A stretch of 64,000 nt of DNA from Thermomicrobiales bacterium (lineage in GTDB: Bacteria > Chloroflexota > Chloroflexia > Thermomicrobiales > UBA6265): assembly GCA_019637585.1 (NCBI GenBank), contig JAHBVL010000001.1:310001-374000 (forward strand), in the 5' to 3' direction. The position numbers and the translations under genes were made by a program. The number at the start of each line of letters is the position of its first letter. Positions within the stretch are counted from its first letter, which is position 1. Below are positions 26,560 through 34,924 of this stretch, one piece after another. The notes under the pieces were generated by a model. That model had not been told where the DNA came from and made no database searches. It saw only the letters and a program-made list of their open reading frames with translations.

Positions 26560-27891
26560 ATGGACCCAACGATTATGGCGATCCTGCAGGGACTCGTCGT
26601 CATCGCCTGTATTTTTCTCGGGTCGCGATCGGGCGGACTGGCACTCGGGCTGTGGGGCGTGCTCGGTACGCTGGTGCTCGTTTTCGTGCTGGGAGCCGAC
26701 CCCGGCAGTCCATCGAGTGAGGCCTTCTTCATTGTCATCGCGGTCGTCACCGCCGCATCGGCCATGCAGGCCGCCGGCGGTATCGACTGGATGGTCAAAC
26801 AGGCCGCCGGAATCATCCAGAAGAATCCCAAGAATCTGGTCTACATCGCTCCGCTGACAGCTTTTGCTTTCACCGCAGCGGCGGGTACCGGCAATATCTA
26901 CTTCGCCCTGTTGCCGATCATCTACCAGCTGGCCTACGCCAATGGGATCCGTCCCGAGCGGGCGCTGGCGGTTTCCGCGGTCGCTTCGCAGCTGGCCATC
27001 ACGGCGAGCCCGGTTTCGGCGGCGATGGCCGCCTTCACCTCGTTGCTGGGTGATGAATACAGCAGCACCGATGTCCTGATCGTCACCGTGCCGGCCTCGA
27101 TCATCGCATTGCTGGTCACCAGCGCCGTCGCCAACCGGATGGGCACTGACCTGAAGGACGACCCGGTCTATCAAGAGAAGCTGGCCGCGGGGCAGATCGA
27201 TCCTCCTCAGCCGATCGATGAGCTGCTCAAGTCGAACCTGCCGTCGACCGCCGCCACCAGCGCCGCGCTTTTCCTGGTCGGCGTCGCCATCATCACGCTG
27301 ATGGGCGCCTTCAGCGATCTGCGGCCGCAAGTGATGTCCGGCGACACCGAGAAACCGCTGGCGATGGGTCCGATCATCCAGATGGTGATGTTCACGGTCG
27401 CCCTGCTGCAGATGCTCCTCTTCAAGTTGAAGTCGGACGACGTGATCAAGCAACCGATCCTCAAATCGGGATTCATCTCGGCGGTGGCCCTCTTCGGATT
27501 CTCCTGGCTGGCCAATACGTTCATCGCCAACAATCAGGAAACGGTGATCGACCCGGTCGCGTCGCTCGTCAGCGACAAGCCATGGATCTTCGCCGTGGCG
27601 CTCTTCATCGTCGGCGCGGCAACGACCAGCCAGACCAGCGCTACCCAGGCGATCGTGCCTATTGGGTTGGCCGGGCTCTCGATAGCGACCGTCATCGGCA
27701 TGTGGCCGGCGGTGCTCGGCATCTACCTCTTCCCGATCAACGGCTCCCAGGTGGCCAGTGTGACCACCGACCAAACGGGCACTACCAAGATCGGCAAGTT
27801 CGTGATCAATCACTCCTTCCTGGTGCCGATACTGATCGCCATGGTGGTCACCATTGCCATCGGTCTCGTCATATCGAATGCGGTGAACTGA
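26560..27891 (+). CDS. anaerobic C4-dicarboxylate transporter, DcuA/DcuB family
   Basis: A 443-residue inner-membrane carrier with 10-12 hydrophobic helices. The N-terminus has IACIFLGSRSGGLALGLWGVLG. It carries AAAGTGNIYFALLPIIYQLAY and ASQLAITASPVSAAMAAF, which are hallmark blocks of DcuA/B exchangers of fumarate, succinate, malate and aspartate. The C-terminal SQTSATQAIVPIGLAGLSIA and FPINGSQVASVTTDQTGTTKIG blocks also fit. A and B types cannot be separated by eye. GGAGGGAGACGG precedes the ATG. It is a stand-alone gene downstream of pepE. Confidence 0.93.
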   Translation: MDPTIMAILQGLVVIACIFLGSRSGGLALGLWGVLGTLVLVFVLGADPGSPSSEAFFIVIAVVTAASAMQAAGGIDWMVKQAAGIIQKNPKNLVYIAPLTAFAFTAAAGTGNIYFALLPIIYQLAYANGIRPERALAVSAVASQLAITASPVSAAMAAFTSLLGDEYSSTDVLIVTVPASIIALLVTSAVANRMGTDLKDDPVYQEKLAAGQIDPPQPIDELLKSNLPSTAATSAALFLVGVAIITLMGAFSDLRPQVMSGDTEKPLAMGPIIQMVMFTVALLQMLLFKLKSDDVIKQPILKSGFISAVALFGFSWLANTFIANNQETVIDPVASLVSDKPWIFAVALFIVGAATTSQTSATQAIVPIGLAGLSIATVIGMWPAVLGIYLFPINGSQVASVTTDQTGTTKIGKFVINHSFLVPILIAMVVTIAIGLVISNAVN

Positions 27892-28175
27892 TGACCGCGA
27901 GAAAGCGTCGTAGCGGTGGCGGAGTGGAGCGCCCGTTGCGCGAAAGGGCGCTGGTGACCGCGAGAGAGCGTCGTCGTAGCGGCGGCGGCTTGTCCCCGCC
28001 GGTGGCGGAGTGGAGCGCCGGAGGCGCGGAACGGAGCCACAACCGCCGTGACGAAACGCGCTTTGAGGATGAAGCGAGTGGTTGGTGAGCGCGTCATGGC
28101 CCTGCGGGCCATCCTTCGACTTCGCGCAGGACCGACCACAAGGGATCGCCGCCACGCGTTGGCTTCCACCGATTG
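27892..28175. repeat. dispersed G+C-rich repeat (copy A) in gene-free stretch
   Basis: The 300 bases between the Dcu gene and the next gene hold no convincing gene. A tandem start (TGACCGCGAGARAGCGTCGT, twice at about 27892 and 27955) precedes a block GTAGCGGCGGCGGCTTGTCC at about 27988 that continues for roughly 70 bases. This recurs nearly unchanged at 47294 and, altered, at 47520. A second block with CTTCGACTTCGCGCAGGACC and ACAAGGGATCGCCGCCACG (about 28117-28160) also recurs at 47431-47480. Confidence 0.7.
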
Positions 28176-28191
28176 AATCAGGAGTAACGAG

Positions 28192-28788
28192 ATGGTTCAC
28201 CAACTGAGTCGATGGTCGTTCGCGCTCGCGGTGGTCGTGTTGACGATCGGTGTGATTCTTCCTGGATCTCACGCCGCGGCGCAGGACGCACCCGCGCCGG
28301 CCGGGTTCAACATGGTCATTCAGAGTGGCTCATGCGCCGAGCCCACCGACGACATCCGGATCAGCCCCTCGCACGAGGGGGATGCGTTTGCCATCTATCC
28401 CTACAGCGCGCTGGCCGAGGTCGATCCCGGCGCCGACGCGGACGAAGGCGACGTCATTCTCTTCTACGGTTCCCGCTCGTTGCCCGGGTTTGGCATCGTC
28501 ACCCTCTTCGGCGATCTGACCTATTTCATCGCCATCACCGACGAATCGGGCGAAACGGTGGCGTGTGGCGACATCCGGCAGCCGGCCGAAGGCGCCTTCG
28601 TCAACGCCGGAACGATCCTGACGCTGCTCGCTCCGGTCGGCCCGAACGGCGTCAACGGCGTCGCCATCTTCGAACGGGGACAAACCGCCCTTGATGCCCA
28701 GCAACAGGAACCGCCCCGGGTGCGGGTGATTCTCCTGGTCGGCGTGGCAGGGCAGGATGTTCCGCCCGCAACTCCCGCTGCGGCCTGA
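28192..28788 (+). CDS. secreted protein of unknown function
   Basis: A 198-residue exported protein. Residues 1-31 are a signal peptide (SFALAVVVLTIGVILPGSHAAAQ). The mature part starts with MVIQSGSCAEPTDD and has two Cys (in SGSCAEP and VACGDIR) that could form a disulfide. It then shows alternating beta-strand-like blocks such as DVILFYGSRSLPGFG and a Pro/Ala-rich tail. I recognise no family. GGAG precedes ATG 28192. It is followed after 14 bases by the M20 peptidase gene, so the two may be cotranscribed. Confidence 0.7.
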   Translation: MVHQLSRWSFALAVVVLTIGVILPGSHAAAQDAPAPAGFNMVIQSGSCAEPTDDIRISPSHEGDAFAIYPYSALAEVDPGADADEGDVILFYGSRSLPGFGIVTLFGDLTYFIAITDESGETVACGDIRQPAEGAFVNAGTILTLLAPVGPNGVNGVAIFERGQTALDAQQQEPPRVRVILLVGVAGQDVPPATPAAA

Positions 28789-28802
28789 CGAAAGGACCAA
28801 AC

Positions 28803-30152
28803 ATGAGCACCGTGCTCGCTAATCTTCGAACGGCCGTCGCCGCGATGATGCCCGAGGTCAGGGAGGATCTGGCCAGTCTCGTGGCGATTCCCTCCTGCGC
28901 GTTCCCCGACTTTCCGGCCGAACCGGTACTGGAGGCGGCCAACGCCACCGTCGAGCTGTTGAAGCGATATGGCGTCGAGAATGCCCGCCTGATCGAGATT
29001 CCCGACGGTTACCCCTCCGTCTGGGGCGAAATCCCCGGACCGGAGGGCGCTCCGGTTGTGCTCATGTACAACCACTACGACGTCCAACCGGCGCCGATGG
29101 AGCAGGGGTGGGAGACAGACCCCTTCCAGCCTGTTGAAAAGAATGGCCGCCTCTACGGGCGGGGCGCTGCCGACGACAAATCGGGCATTCTCCAGAACAT
29201 CGCTTCGATCCGTGCAGTGGCCGGCTCAATGCCGGTCACCGTGAAAATCCTGATCGAGGGCGAGGAGGAAACGAAGAGCCACCTTGGTCCCTTCGTCGAG
29301 GCCAATCCGGAACTCTTCGCCTGCGATGTCTTCATCATCACCGATCTCGGCAACACGCGGGGCAACGAACCGGTGATCACCATCTCCGAACGAGGCGACG
29401 TTTCCTGCATCGTCGAGGTGAAAACGCTCGACCGCAGTGTGCACTCCGGCAAGTTCGGCGGCGCCGTGCCCGACGCACTCGTCGCGTTGATCCGGATGCT
29501 GGCCACACTGCACGACGACGCCGGCAACACCATCGTTCCGGGCGCGACCCGCTTCACGTGGGAGGGGGCCGACTTCCCGGAAGACCTCTATCGCGACGCC
29601 ACCGGGTTGCTTCCAGGCGTCGAGCTGATCGGCGAGGGCACATTGTCGACGCGGCTCTGGTCGTCGCCGTCCGTAACTGTGATTGGGCTGGATGCGCCGA
29701 CCGTGAAGGACGGGGGCAATGTGCTGCAACCGTCCGCCCGGGCTAAGCTCTCCATGCGCATCGCCCCCGGTTCCGATCAGGACGCCGAGCTCGAAGCGCT
29801 CATGTCGCATCTGCGATCGGTCGCGCCATGGGGAGCCCAGGTGACCGTGGAGAAAGTCAAAGCAGGCGCCCCATTCAAGGTTCCCACCGACGGCCCCGCG
29901 CTCCAGCTGGCGAAAGACGCCATGTCCGAAGCGTTCGGCTCGGATTGCCAGTTCATCGGTTCCGGCGCGTCGATTCCGCTCCTGAACATCCTCGAATCCG
30001 CCGTCCCCAACGCTGAGTTCATCCTCTGGGGCGCCCAGGACGTCGAGCACGCCCGCATCCACGGCACCAACGAAAGCGTCGACCTGGCGGAATTGGAGCG
30101 CTGCATTCTGGCTCAGGCGCTGTTTCTGCAGAAGCTGGGATCGGTCTCATAG
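28803..30152 (+). CDS. M20 family metallopeptidase (dipeptidase type)
   Basis: A 449-residue zinc-dependent aminoacylase/dipeptidase of the M20 family. Metal ligands are visible in MYNHYDVQP (His), YGRGAADDKSG (bridging Asp), IEGEEETKS (catalytic Glu then Glu ligand), IITDLGNTRG (Asp) and ARIHGTNES (His). The insert with LDRSVHSGKFGGAVPDAL is the dimerisation-lid segment. It has no signal peptide and is probably cytoplasmic. It fits the amide- and peptide-hydrolysing theme of the region. GAAAGGACC precedes the ATG. Confidence 0.93.
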   Translation: MSTVLANLRTAVAAMMPEVREDLASLVAIPSCAFPDFPAEPVLEAANATVELLKRYGVENARLIEIPDGYPSVWGEIPGPEGAPVVLMYNHYDVQPAPMEQGWETDPFQPVEKNGRLYGRGAADDKSGILQNIASIRAVAGSMPVTVKILIEGEEETKSHLGPFVEANPELFACDVFIITDLGNTRGNEPVITISERGDVSCIVEVKTLDRSVHSGKFGGAVPDALVALIRMLATLHDDAGNTIVPGATRFTWEGADFPEDLYRDATGLLPGVELIGEGTLSTRLWSSPSVTVIGLDAPTVKDGGNVLQPSARAKLSMRIAPGSDQDAELEALMSHLRSVAPWGAQVTVEKVKAGAPFKVPTDGPALQLAKDAMSEAFGSDCQFIGSGASIPLLNILESAVPNAEFILWGAQDVEHARIHGTNESVDLAELERCILAQALFLQKLGSVS

Positions 30153-30205
30153 GCGACATCTCTGGGCGTACCATTCGAATGCGAAATCGGATATCATGTC
30201 CCTTG

Positions 30206-30228
30206 TTTAGTCAGTATTCTTGAGTAAA
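30206..30228 (+). promoter_or_regulatory. candidate AbiEi operator overlapping the start codon
   Basis: TTTAGTCA (30206-30213) and TTGAGTAAA (30220-30228) are near-perfect inverted arms spaced by 6 bases, and the last A is the first base of the abiEi ATG. A TATCAT element at 30192-30197 is placed as a -10 box. AbiEi antitoxins are known to repress their own operon through inverted repeats, so this is a likely autoregulatory site. Confidence 0.5.
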
Positions 30229-30842
30229 TGGGGGACACTATTCGCAAATCAGTTGACTATCAGTGCCTTGTCGAAACAGCCGCCACCCAGCACGGCCATT
30301 TCACTCGTGCCCAGGCAGCGGCTTGCGGTTACGCCACCAATCTCATCGCGCATCACACACGGCAGGGCAACTTTGTCCGAATTCATCGAGGCGTCTATCG
30401 GCTGCGCGACTACCCTTCTTCACCGATAGACCCCATCGTTGCGGCGTGGCTCGCCGTTGGCAAGGAACGAGCAGTCGTTTCGCATGAAACCGCACTGCGG
30501 ATTCACGATCTGAGCGACGTCATTCCCAATGCTATCCATCTGACCGTGCCGCGTACCTCCCACAACCATCCAAAGCTCCCCAACGTGCAAGTCCATACGA
30601 CCACAAGAACGCCCGGTCCTTCAGACGTTGTCTGGCGGGAGGGTCTGCGCGTAACCTCAGTCGCCCGCACCATCGCCGATACTGCTGAGAAGGGCGTCGG
30701 CCCGGAACAGGTCGAAATGGCCATACGGCAAGCCATCGCTCAGGGATTGACCACACCGCGGCGTCTCCGTGCCGCTGTCTCCGGACGCAGCCAGCGCGTG
30801 CAGATCCTGACAGAACGAGCGATTCAAAGCACCGCTCCATGA
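30228..30842 (+). CDS. AbiEi family antitoxin / transcriptional repressor
   Basis: A 204-residue type IV antitoxin. The N-terminal winged-helix region (QHGHFTRAQAAACGYATNLI, GNFVRIHRGVYRLRDYP) is typical of the AbiEi antitoxin N-terminal domain. A C-terminal AbiEi_4-like domain (SHETALRIHDLSDVIPNAIHLTVPRT, REGLRVTSVARTIADTAEKG) follows. It neutralises the partner nucleotidyltransferase toxin and represses the operon. The stop overlaps the toxin ATG by 4 bases (ATGA). The ribosome site is poor and the leader appears short. It marks the left border of the defence-rich region. Confidence 0.9.
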   Translation: MGDTIRKSVDYQCLVETAATQHGHFTRAQAAACGYATNLIAHHTRQGNFVRIHRGVYRLRDYPSSPIDPIVAAWLAVGKERAVVSHETALRIHDLSDVIPNAIHLTVPRTSHNHPKLPNVQVHTTTRTPGPSDVVWREGLRVTSVARTIADTAEKGVGPEQVEMAIRQAIAQGLTTPRRLRAAVSGRSQRVQILTERAIQSTAP

Positions 30843-31708
30843 GGTACGCAAACGGCGCCGCGTTCAGAACCGCAATCGAACAGCGTCTGGCCAATGAGGC
30901 AGATGGCAGGCCCGCACACTTCTTCGATAGGCGTCGCAAGATGATCGTTTTCGATCGCTACCTGGCCAGATTACTTGTGGTTGCTCCCGGTCGGTGGGTT
31001 CTGAAAGGTGGAGTGGCCCTCAATTTCCGGCTTCGGGACAGCGCTCGAGCCACGCTGGATCTCGACCTTGCCAGTGATCTCGACGAAGGAGATGTGCTCG
31101 ACTTCCTCACCGATGCTGCTGAACTCGACCTGGGAGACTACTTCTCCTTCGCAGTGGAGCACGCAGATGCATTCGTTGCAGAGGAACTCGCAGGCGCCAT
31201 GCGGTTTCGAGTGAGGGCGGTGCTGGCTGGCCGGCCATTCGAAACAGTCACGATTGACGTCAATACCAGCGAGCCGTTTCCCGAGGAACCGGAGATAGTG
31301 TCAGGAATCGACTTTCTTCGATTTGCCGATATCCCTCCGATCGAGGTGCCCGCCACTCGACTCACTCAGCATCTGGCCGAGAAGTTGCATGCCTACACGC
31401 GCAGTTACGGACGCGGGCATCACAGCAGCAGGGTCAAAGACCTTGTTGACATCGCACTCATCATCGAAGCAAGCGAGCTCGAAATCGAAGACATTACGCA
31501 TCAGATCGAACAGACATTTTTGCAAAGATCAACGCACGCGGTACCCCTGACTCTTCCCGCGCCTCCCGCAACGTGGACCGTGCCATATCGGACAATGGCA
31601 GATGAGGTCGGCATCGATCCGTCAATCGATGACGCTCTCAGGCTGGCACAGGAGTTCTTTGACCCTGTTCTCAAGAACATCGACCAAAGAGCGAAACAGA
31701 GCCGCTAA
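30839..31708 (+). CDS. AbiEii/AbiGii family nucleotidyltransferase toxin
   Basis: A 289-residue toxin with the AbiEii nucleotidyltransferase fold. VLKGGVALNFRLRDSARATLDLDLA holds the GG motif and the D-x-D metal ligands. RVKDLVDIALI near residue 200 is the conserved basic/acidic second motif. Such toxins act by transferring nucleotides to tRNA or by other nucleotidylation, halting growth on phage infection. It is translationally coupled to the upstream antitoxin. No frameshift is seen, so the system looks intact. Confidence 0.92.
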   Translation: MRYANGAAFRTAIEQRLANEADGRPAHFFDRRRKMIVFDRYLARLLVVAPGRWVLKGGVALNFRLRDSARATLDLDLASDLDEGDVLDFLTDAAELDLGDYFSFAVEHADAFVAEELAGAMRFRVRAVLAGRPFETVTIDVNTSEPFPEEPEIVSGIDFLRFADIPPIEVPATRLTQHLAEKLHAYTRSYGRGHHSSRVKDLVDIALIIEASELEIEDITHQIEQTFLQRSTHAVPLTLPAPPATWTVPYRTMADEVGIDPSIDDALRLAQEFFDPVLKNIDQRAKQSR

Positions 31709-31763
31709 CCTGCTCGGGGGCAAGACAGACCTAGCAACAACTATCTGTAAAGAGCCGCACCCG

Positions 31764-32165
31764 CTACGACTCCTGCCCAGTCCAGGAATCGACCCGTACG
31801 ACGACCTTGTAGCGCTGCTGACCATCTGATCCACCGGTGAATTCAGCGCCCGTGTACTTGCGCGCCAGGTGATTGACCCATTCGAGCGTTTCGTACAGCT
31901 CGAATTCGATCACTTCGCCCCGCATTTCCAGATACCGGCTGGCGTTGGCGGGATCGAGAATCGACATGGCCACGGCTGGATTGGCCCGCAGATTTCGGTA
32001 CTTCACCGTATCAGCCAGGATGCTCAGCGCAATCGTCGAACCGTCGGAGACAAACCAGACGGGATTCACCTGCGGTCTGTCATTCTGACCAACTGTCGCC
32101 AGATGGCCCAGCGCTTTGCCAGTGAGCAGATCGTGAAAACGATCGGGAGCGGGTCCTTTGGGCAC
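31764..32165 (-). CDS. PPOX class F420- or FMN-dependent flavoprotein
   Basis: A 133-residue split-barrel flavoprotein of the pyridoxamine 5'-phosphate oxidase-like superfamily. The block GHLATVGQNDRPQVNPVWFVSDG and the following KYRNLRANPAVAMSILDP match the F420-binding Rv1155-like group. These are small oxidoreductases of mostly unknown substrate. GGAGAG precedes the GTG at 32165. A second member of the superfamily is at 54594-55016. Confidence 0.88.
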   Translation of the reverse strand: MPKGPAPDRFHDLLTGKALGHLATVGQNDRPQVNPVWFVSDGSTIALSILADTVKYRNLRANPAVAMSILDPANASRYLEMRGEVIEFELYETLEWVNHLARKYTGAEFTGGSDGQQRYKVVVRVDSWTGQES

Positions 32166-32329
32166 AGTCGATCTCTCCTTGCGTCGTCCCTGTTTCGCTG
32201 GCGCGAACGATACGATGTGTGGAATAGCGCGTCACTCACTCCACCTGGCAGTCGCTCGGAGAAACCATTGCCCGCCCGCTCCCGCTGCTCGCTGATTGCC
32301 TTTTGCCCGCCGTCAGGCACAATAGGCCC

Positions 32330-33400
32330 ATGAACGCCCTCTCTCGCCGAACATTGCTCGCCGCTGCCGGCGCCTTGACCGGCGGTCGCGTCCGAACGAC
32401 ATACGCTCAGGAGATTCCCCTTCCCAACCCCGATTGGCAGGTGGTCGATCCAGCGACGGTTGGACTCTCGCAAGAACAGCTCGCCGCCGCCGGCGACTAT
32501 GCCGCGGCGAATATGCCGGACGTCACCGGCATCGTCGTCGTGCGACAAAATGGGCTGGCGTACGAGCGCTACTTCGGCGACTCATATGGCCGGAACGACC
32601 CGATCAACATCCGCTCGATCACCAAGTCGATCACCGGGACACTGGTCGGGATGGCGATCGGCGATGGTCTTTTCGCCCTCGACACACCGATCGGCGACAT
32701 CATTCCCGATCTCATCCCGGCCGGCGCCGATCCCCTGACGCCATCGATCACCATCGAGCATCTGCTGACCATGACCGCCGGCTGGGCGTGGGATATCGGC
32801 TCGGATTGGCAAACCCTCATTGCCTCGGACAACTGGACGGAGCTGACGCTCGGTTTGCCGGTGGTCTACGAACCGGGCACGGTCTACGCCTACAACACCG
32901 GTGGATCCCACCTTCTGGGTGTGATCGCGCAGCACGCCGCTGGCGAGCCGTTGGAGGATTTCGCCGACCGGCGCTTGTGGACACCATTGGGGATTGATCG
33001 TCCGGAGTGGATGCGATCGCCGCAGGGAGATATCTCGGGCGGTTCAGGACTCGAACTCACATCACTCGATCTGGCCCGGTTCGGTCTGCTCTCCCTCCGG
33101 GATGGCCAGTGGAATGGCGAGGCGCTCGTCCAGCCCGGGTGGTTTCCCGAAGCGACCCGCTTTCACCTGCAGGGCGATTCCACTGGTTACGCGGGGTACG
33201 GTTATCAGTGGTGGGTCGTCGACTATGAGAACGGCTTCCACGCCTACTTCGGACTCGGTTTCGGCAGCAACTACCTGTACGTCGTACCGTCGCTCGATCT
33301 CGTCGTCGTTGTCCTGAAAGGCTTCACCACTCCGCCCAGCCCGATATCGATCGTCCGGCCGTTCATCGAGGGGTGGATTCTGCCGGCGGTGGTGGGGTAG
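32330..33400 (+). CDS. Tat-exported serine hydrolase, beta-lactamase/esterase family
   Basis: A 356-residue protein of the class C beta-lactamase and EstB-like esterase fold. The N-terminus LSRRTLLAAAGAL is a twin-arginine signal, with cleavage likely after TYAQ. The catalytic SxxK is S96-I-T-K99 in IRSITKSITG. The second motif is Tyr188-Asn189 in YAYNTGGSH, and a later GYGYQWW block is typical of the family. It is likely an esterase or peptidase outside the membrane rather than an antibiotic-resistance enzyme. The start is ATG 32330; the ribosome site is weak. Confidence 0.9.
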   Translation: MNALSRRTLLAAAGALTGGRVRTTYAQEIPLPNPDWQVVDPATVGLSQEQLAAAGDYAAANMPDVTGIVVVRQNGLAYERYFGDSYGRNDPINIRSITKSITGTLVGMAIGDGLFALDTPIGDIIPDLIPAGADPLTPSITIEHLLTMTAGWAWDIGSDWQTLIASDNWTELTLGLPVVYEPGTVYAYNTGGSHLLGVIAQHAAGEPLEDFADRRLWTPLGIDRPEWMRSPQGDISGGSGLELTSLDLARFGLLSLRDGQWNGEALVQPGWFPEATRFHLQGDSTGYAGYGYQWWVVDYENGFHAYFGLGFGSNYLYVVPSLDLVVVVLKGFTTPPSPISIVRPFIEGWILPAVVG

Positions 33401-33433
33401 TTGGGCATATCGGGAAGCGAACGCTCCAGGGAC

Positions 33434-33770
33434 CTACGCCATGTTCCAGAAATCCGGGTCGAATCGTTCGAAGATTGGAAAAGCATGACGCTCAGGGGCA
33501 ATCACCAAGAGCGCGCGCATTGCCCGAGTCATTGCGACGGACAGGGTTCGTTTCATCCGGAGTAGCTCCTCCTCATAATCTTCCGGTGGGGCCGACTGGG
33601 TCGAGTCCGGTAGACCGCCCCTTCTACACAACCAGCCGCTTCTTGTTCTTGGCGTCCGGTTGCGGCTCCTCCTCTAGCATCTGCACCTTCTTTAGAATCT
33701 GCTGAATCTCCCCTGGCACAGCCAGGAGCTGGCTGGTGAAGGTCGGTTTGTGGGCTATCTCGTAGGTCAT
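33434..33770 (-). pseudogene. relic of a UvrD-like helicase with internal deletion
   Basis: Two pieces on the same strand look like the two ends of one gene. The start (33624-33770, 48 codons: MTYEIAHKPTFTSQLLAVPG, then PDAKNKKRLVV and a stop) resembles the short RelE-like N-terminal part found on some UvrD-type helicases. The second piece (33434 to about 33631) carries EEELLRMKRTLSVAMTRAM, the last motif region of superfamily I helicases, and ends FERFDPDFWNMA. The ATPase core between them is missing. It is a deletion relic in the defence-rich region. Confidence 0.6.
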
Positions 33771-33788
33771 AGGTTTTTTGGGTTGTGA

Positions 33789-33989
33789 GTTTGGGCTTTA
33801 AAGAGTTCGTACGGTAAGTATTCGGGGCTTGACCGAAAGGTTGCGCGTCTTCGATATCAAATCGTGCGTTTCATGCCCAGTTCTCGGGCACTACTCAAAG
33901 CGGCGCTCATCACTCAGGTGGACGAGAGGGAACTGGCCGAGGCTATGGGCATGTTCATTGCACCGAAGAGCGCAAGGCAGCATTACACG
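33789..33989 (+). pseudogene. possible C-terminal gene fragment
   Basis: An open frame after a TGA at 33786 encodes about 66 residues ending in a stop near 33987. ALLKAALITQVDERELAEAMG and SARQHYTLA look protein-like. No good start or ribosome site is seen, apart from an ATG at 33873. I do not recognise it, and it may be the tail of a disrupted gene. Otherwise the 366 bases between the helicase relic and the next gene show nothing. Confidence 0.3.
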
Positions 33990-34135
33990 TTGGCATAAAG
34001 TAGGTCAGCGGAGCGCATGCACATGGGCGCACCATCCTGCGATAGAATTGCTAGAATCGTGGACTCTATCTGAAAAGCCTCAGCCTGAGTTCCGAGGATT
34101 CACCAGTGTTTCTAATGAGAGAGAGAGCATAACGC

Positions 34136-34921
34136 TTGGCCAATCGAGTTATGTTTGGGTTTCCCGAGTTTGAGGATATCCCGCTACAAAACTCGCCGTT
34201 GCGAGAGGTGATTTGTCAGATTCGCTTTCCGACCATTCTGGCTATTGCGGAAGAGCCCCTGTTTAGATTTCAAGATCGCATTCGCAACAGGTTTCCTGAA
34301 CTCATCGAAGAACATGAGATGCAAGTTCGTTTTTCCGGCGAGCCAGGTTCCTTGTCATCTGAAATCGATTCGAAGCGACGTGTATTCCGGTTTACAGATG
34401 CCGAGAACAAGCGACAGGTCGCACTCGCTTCAGATTGGATCGCCGTTACTACGTCAGATTATGAAAGCTGGGAAAGCTTCGGCGAGGATGTACGCGCGGT
34501 TCTCGATTCGGCGACCTTTCTCTACCGGATTCCCTATGCAAAGCGGGTTGGGTTACGATACATAAACGAGGTACCAATTGCTCAAGACTCAAGTGACAGC
34601 AAACATATGAAGGGCCTCGTCCGCCCCGAATATGTTTCCCTCCTTCAAACCGACGCGTGGGACATGCCGGAAGAGTTCCTCACGCAGTTTTTGCTGACAA
34701 ATGGAGAAACCAAGCTTGTCACTCGCTTTTCGAGTCGCCTGGAGAATGATTCACACGTCCTGAGACTGGATTTCGACTGTTACAGGGAGGGCACCTCGCT
34801 TTCATTGGGCAACATCGACAGTCAGTTAACTGAGATGCATGATGTCATCTATCGCGCATTTCGCTGGAGCATTACTGAAGAGGCGCTGAGCAGTATGCAT
34901 CCTGTAATAAAGGAGGACTGA
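34136..34921 (+). CDS. TIGR04255 family protein
   Basis: A 261-residue protein of the sporadically distributed TIGR04255 family. The diagnostic beginning is LQNSPLREVICQIRFPTI (general pattern: leucine, small residues, P-L-x-E-V/A, I-x-F/I-R-F). YAKRVGLRYINEVPI and the terminal FRWSITEEALSSMHPVI also match the family. Its biochemical role is unknown. The start is TTG 34136 after a GAGAGAG run, or ATG 34151. It is the first of three closely packed genes (3-base gap to the next) with visibly lower G+C than the surroundings, suggesting horizontal acquisition. Confidence 0.8.
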   Translation: MANRVMFGFPEFEDIPLQNSPLREVICQIRFPTILAIAEEPLFRFQDRIRNRFPELIEEHEMQVRFSGEPGSLSSEIDSKRRVFRFTDAENKRQVALASDWIAVTTSDYESWESFGEDVRAVLDSATFLYRIPYAKRVGLRYINEVPIAQDSSDSKHMKGLVRPEYVSLLQTDAWDMPEEFLTQFLLTNGETKLVTRFSSRLENDSHVLRLDFDCYREGTSLSLGNIDSQLTEMHDVIYRAFRWSITEEALSSMHPVIKED

Positions 34922-34924
34922 GAG

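Noticed and set aside
26521-28272. 583-residue leftward open frame
   Set aside because: Very rich in Arg, Asp and His without hydrophobic core; antisense to the Dcu transporter, whose membrane helices and family motifs are clear.
33829-34173. 114-residue rightward frame
   Set aside because: Composition is unlike its neighbours and it overlaps the TIGR04255 start; another frame in the same stretch looks more protein-like.
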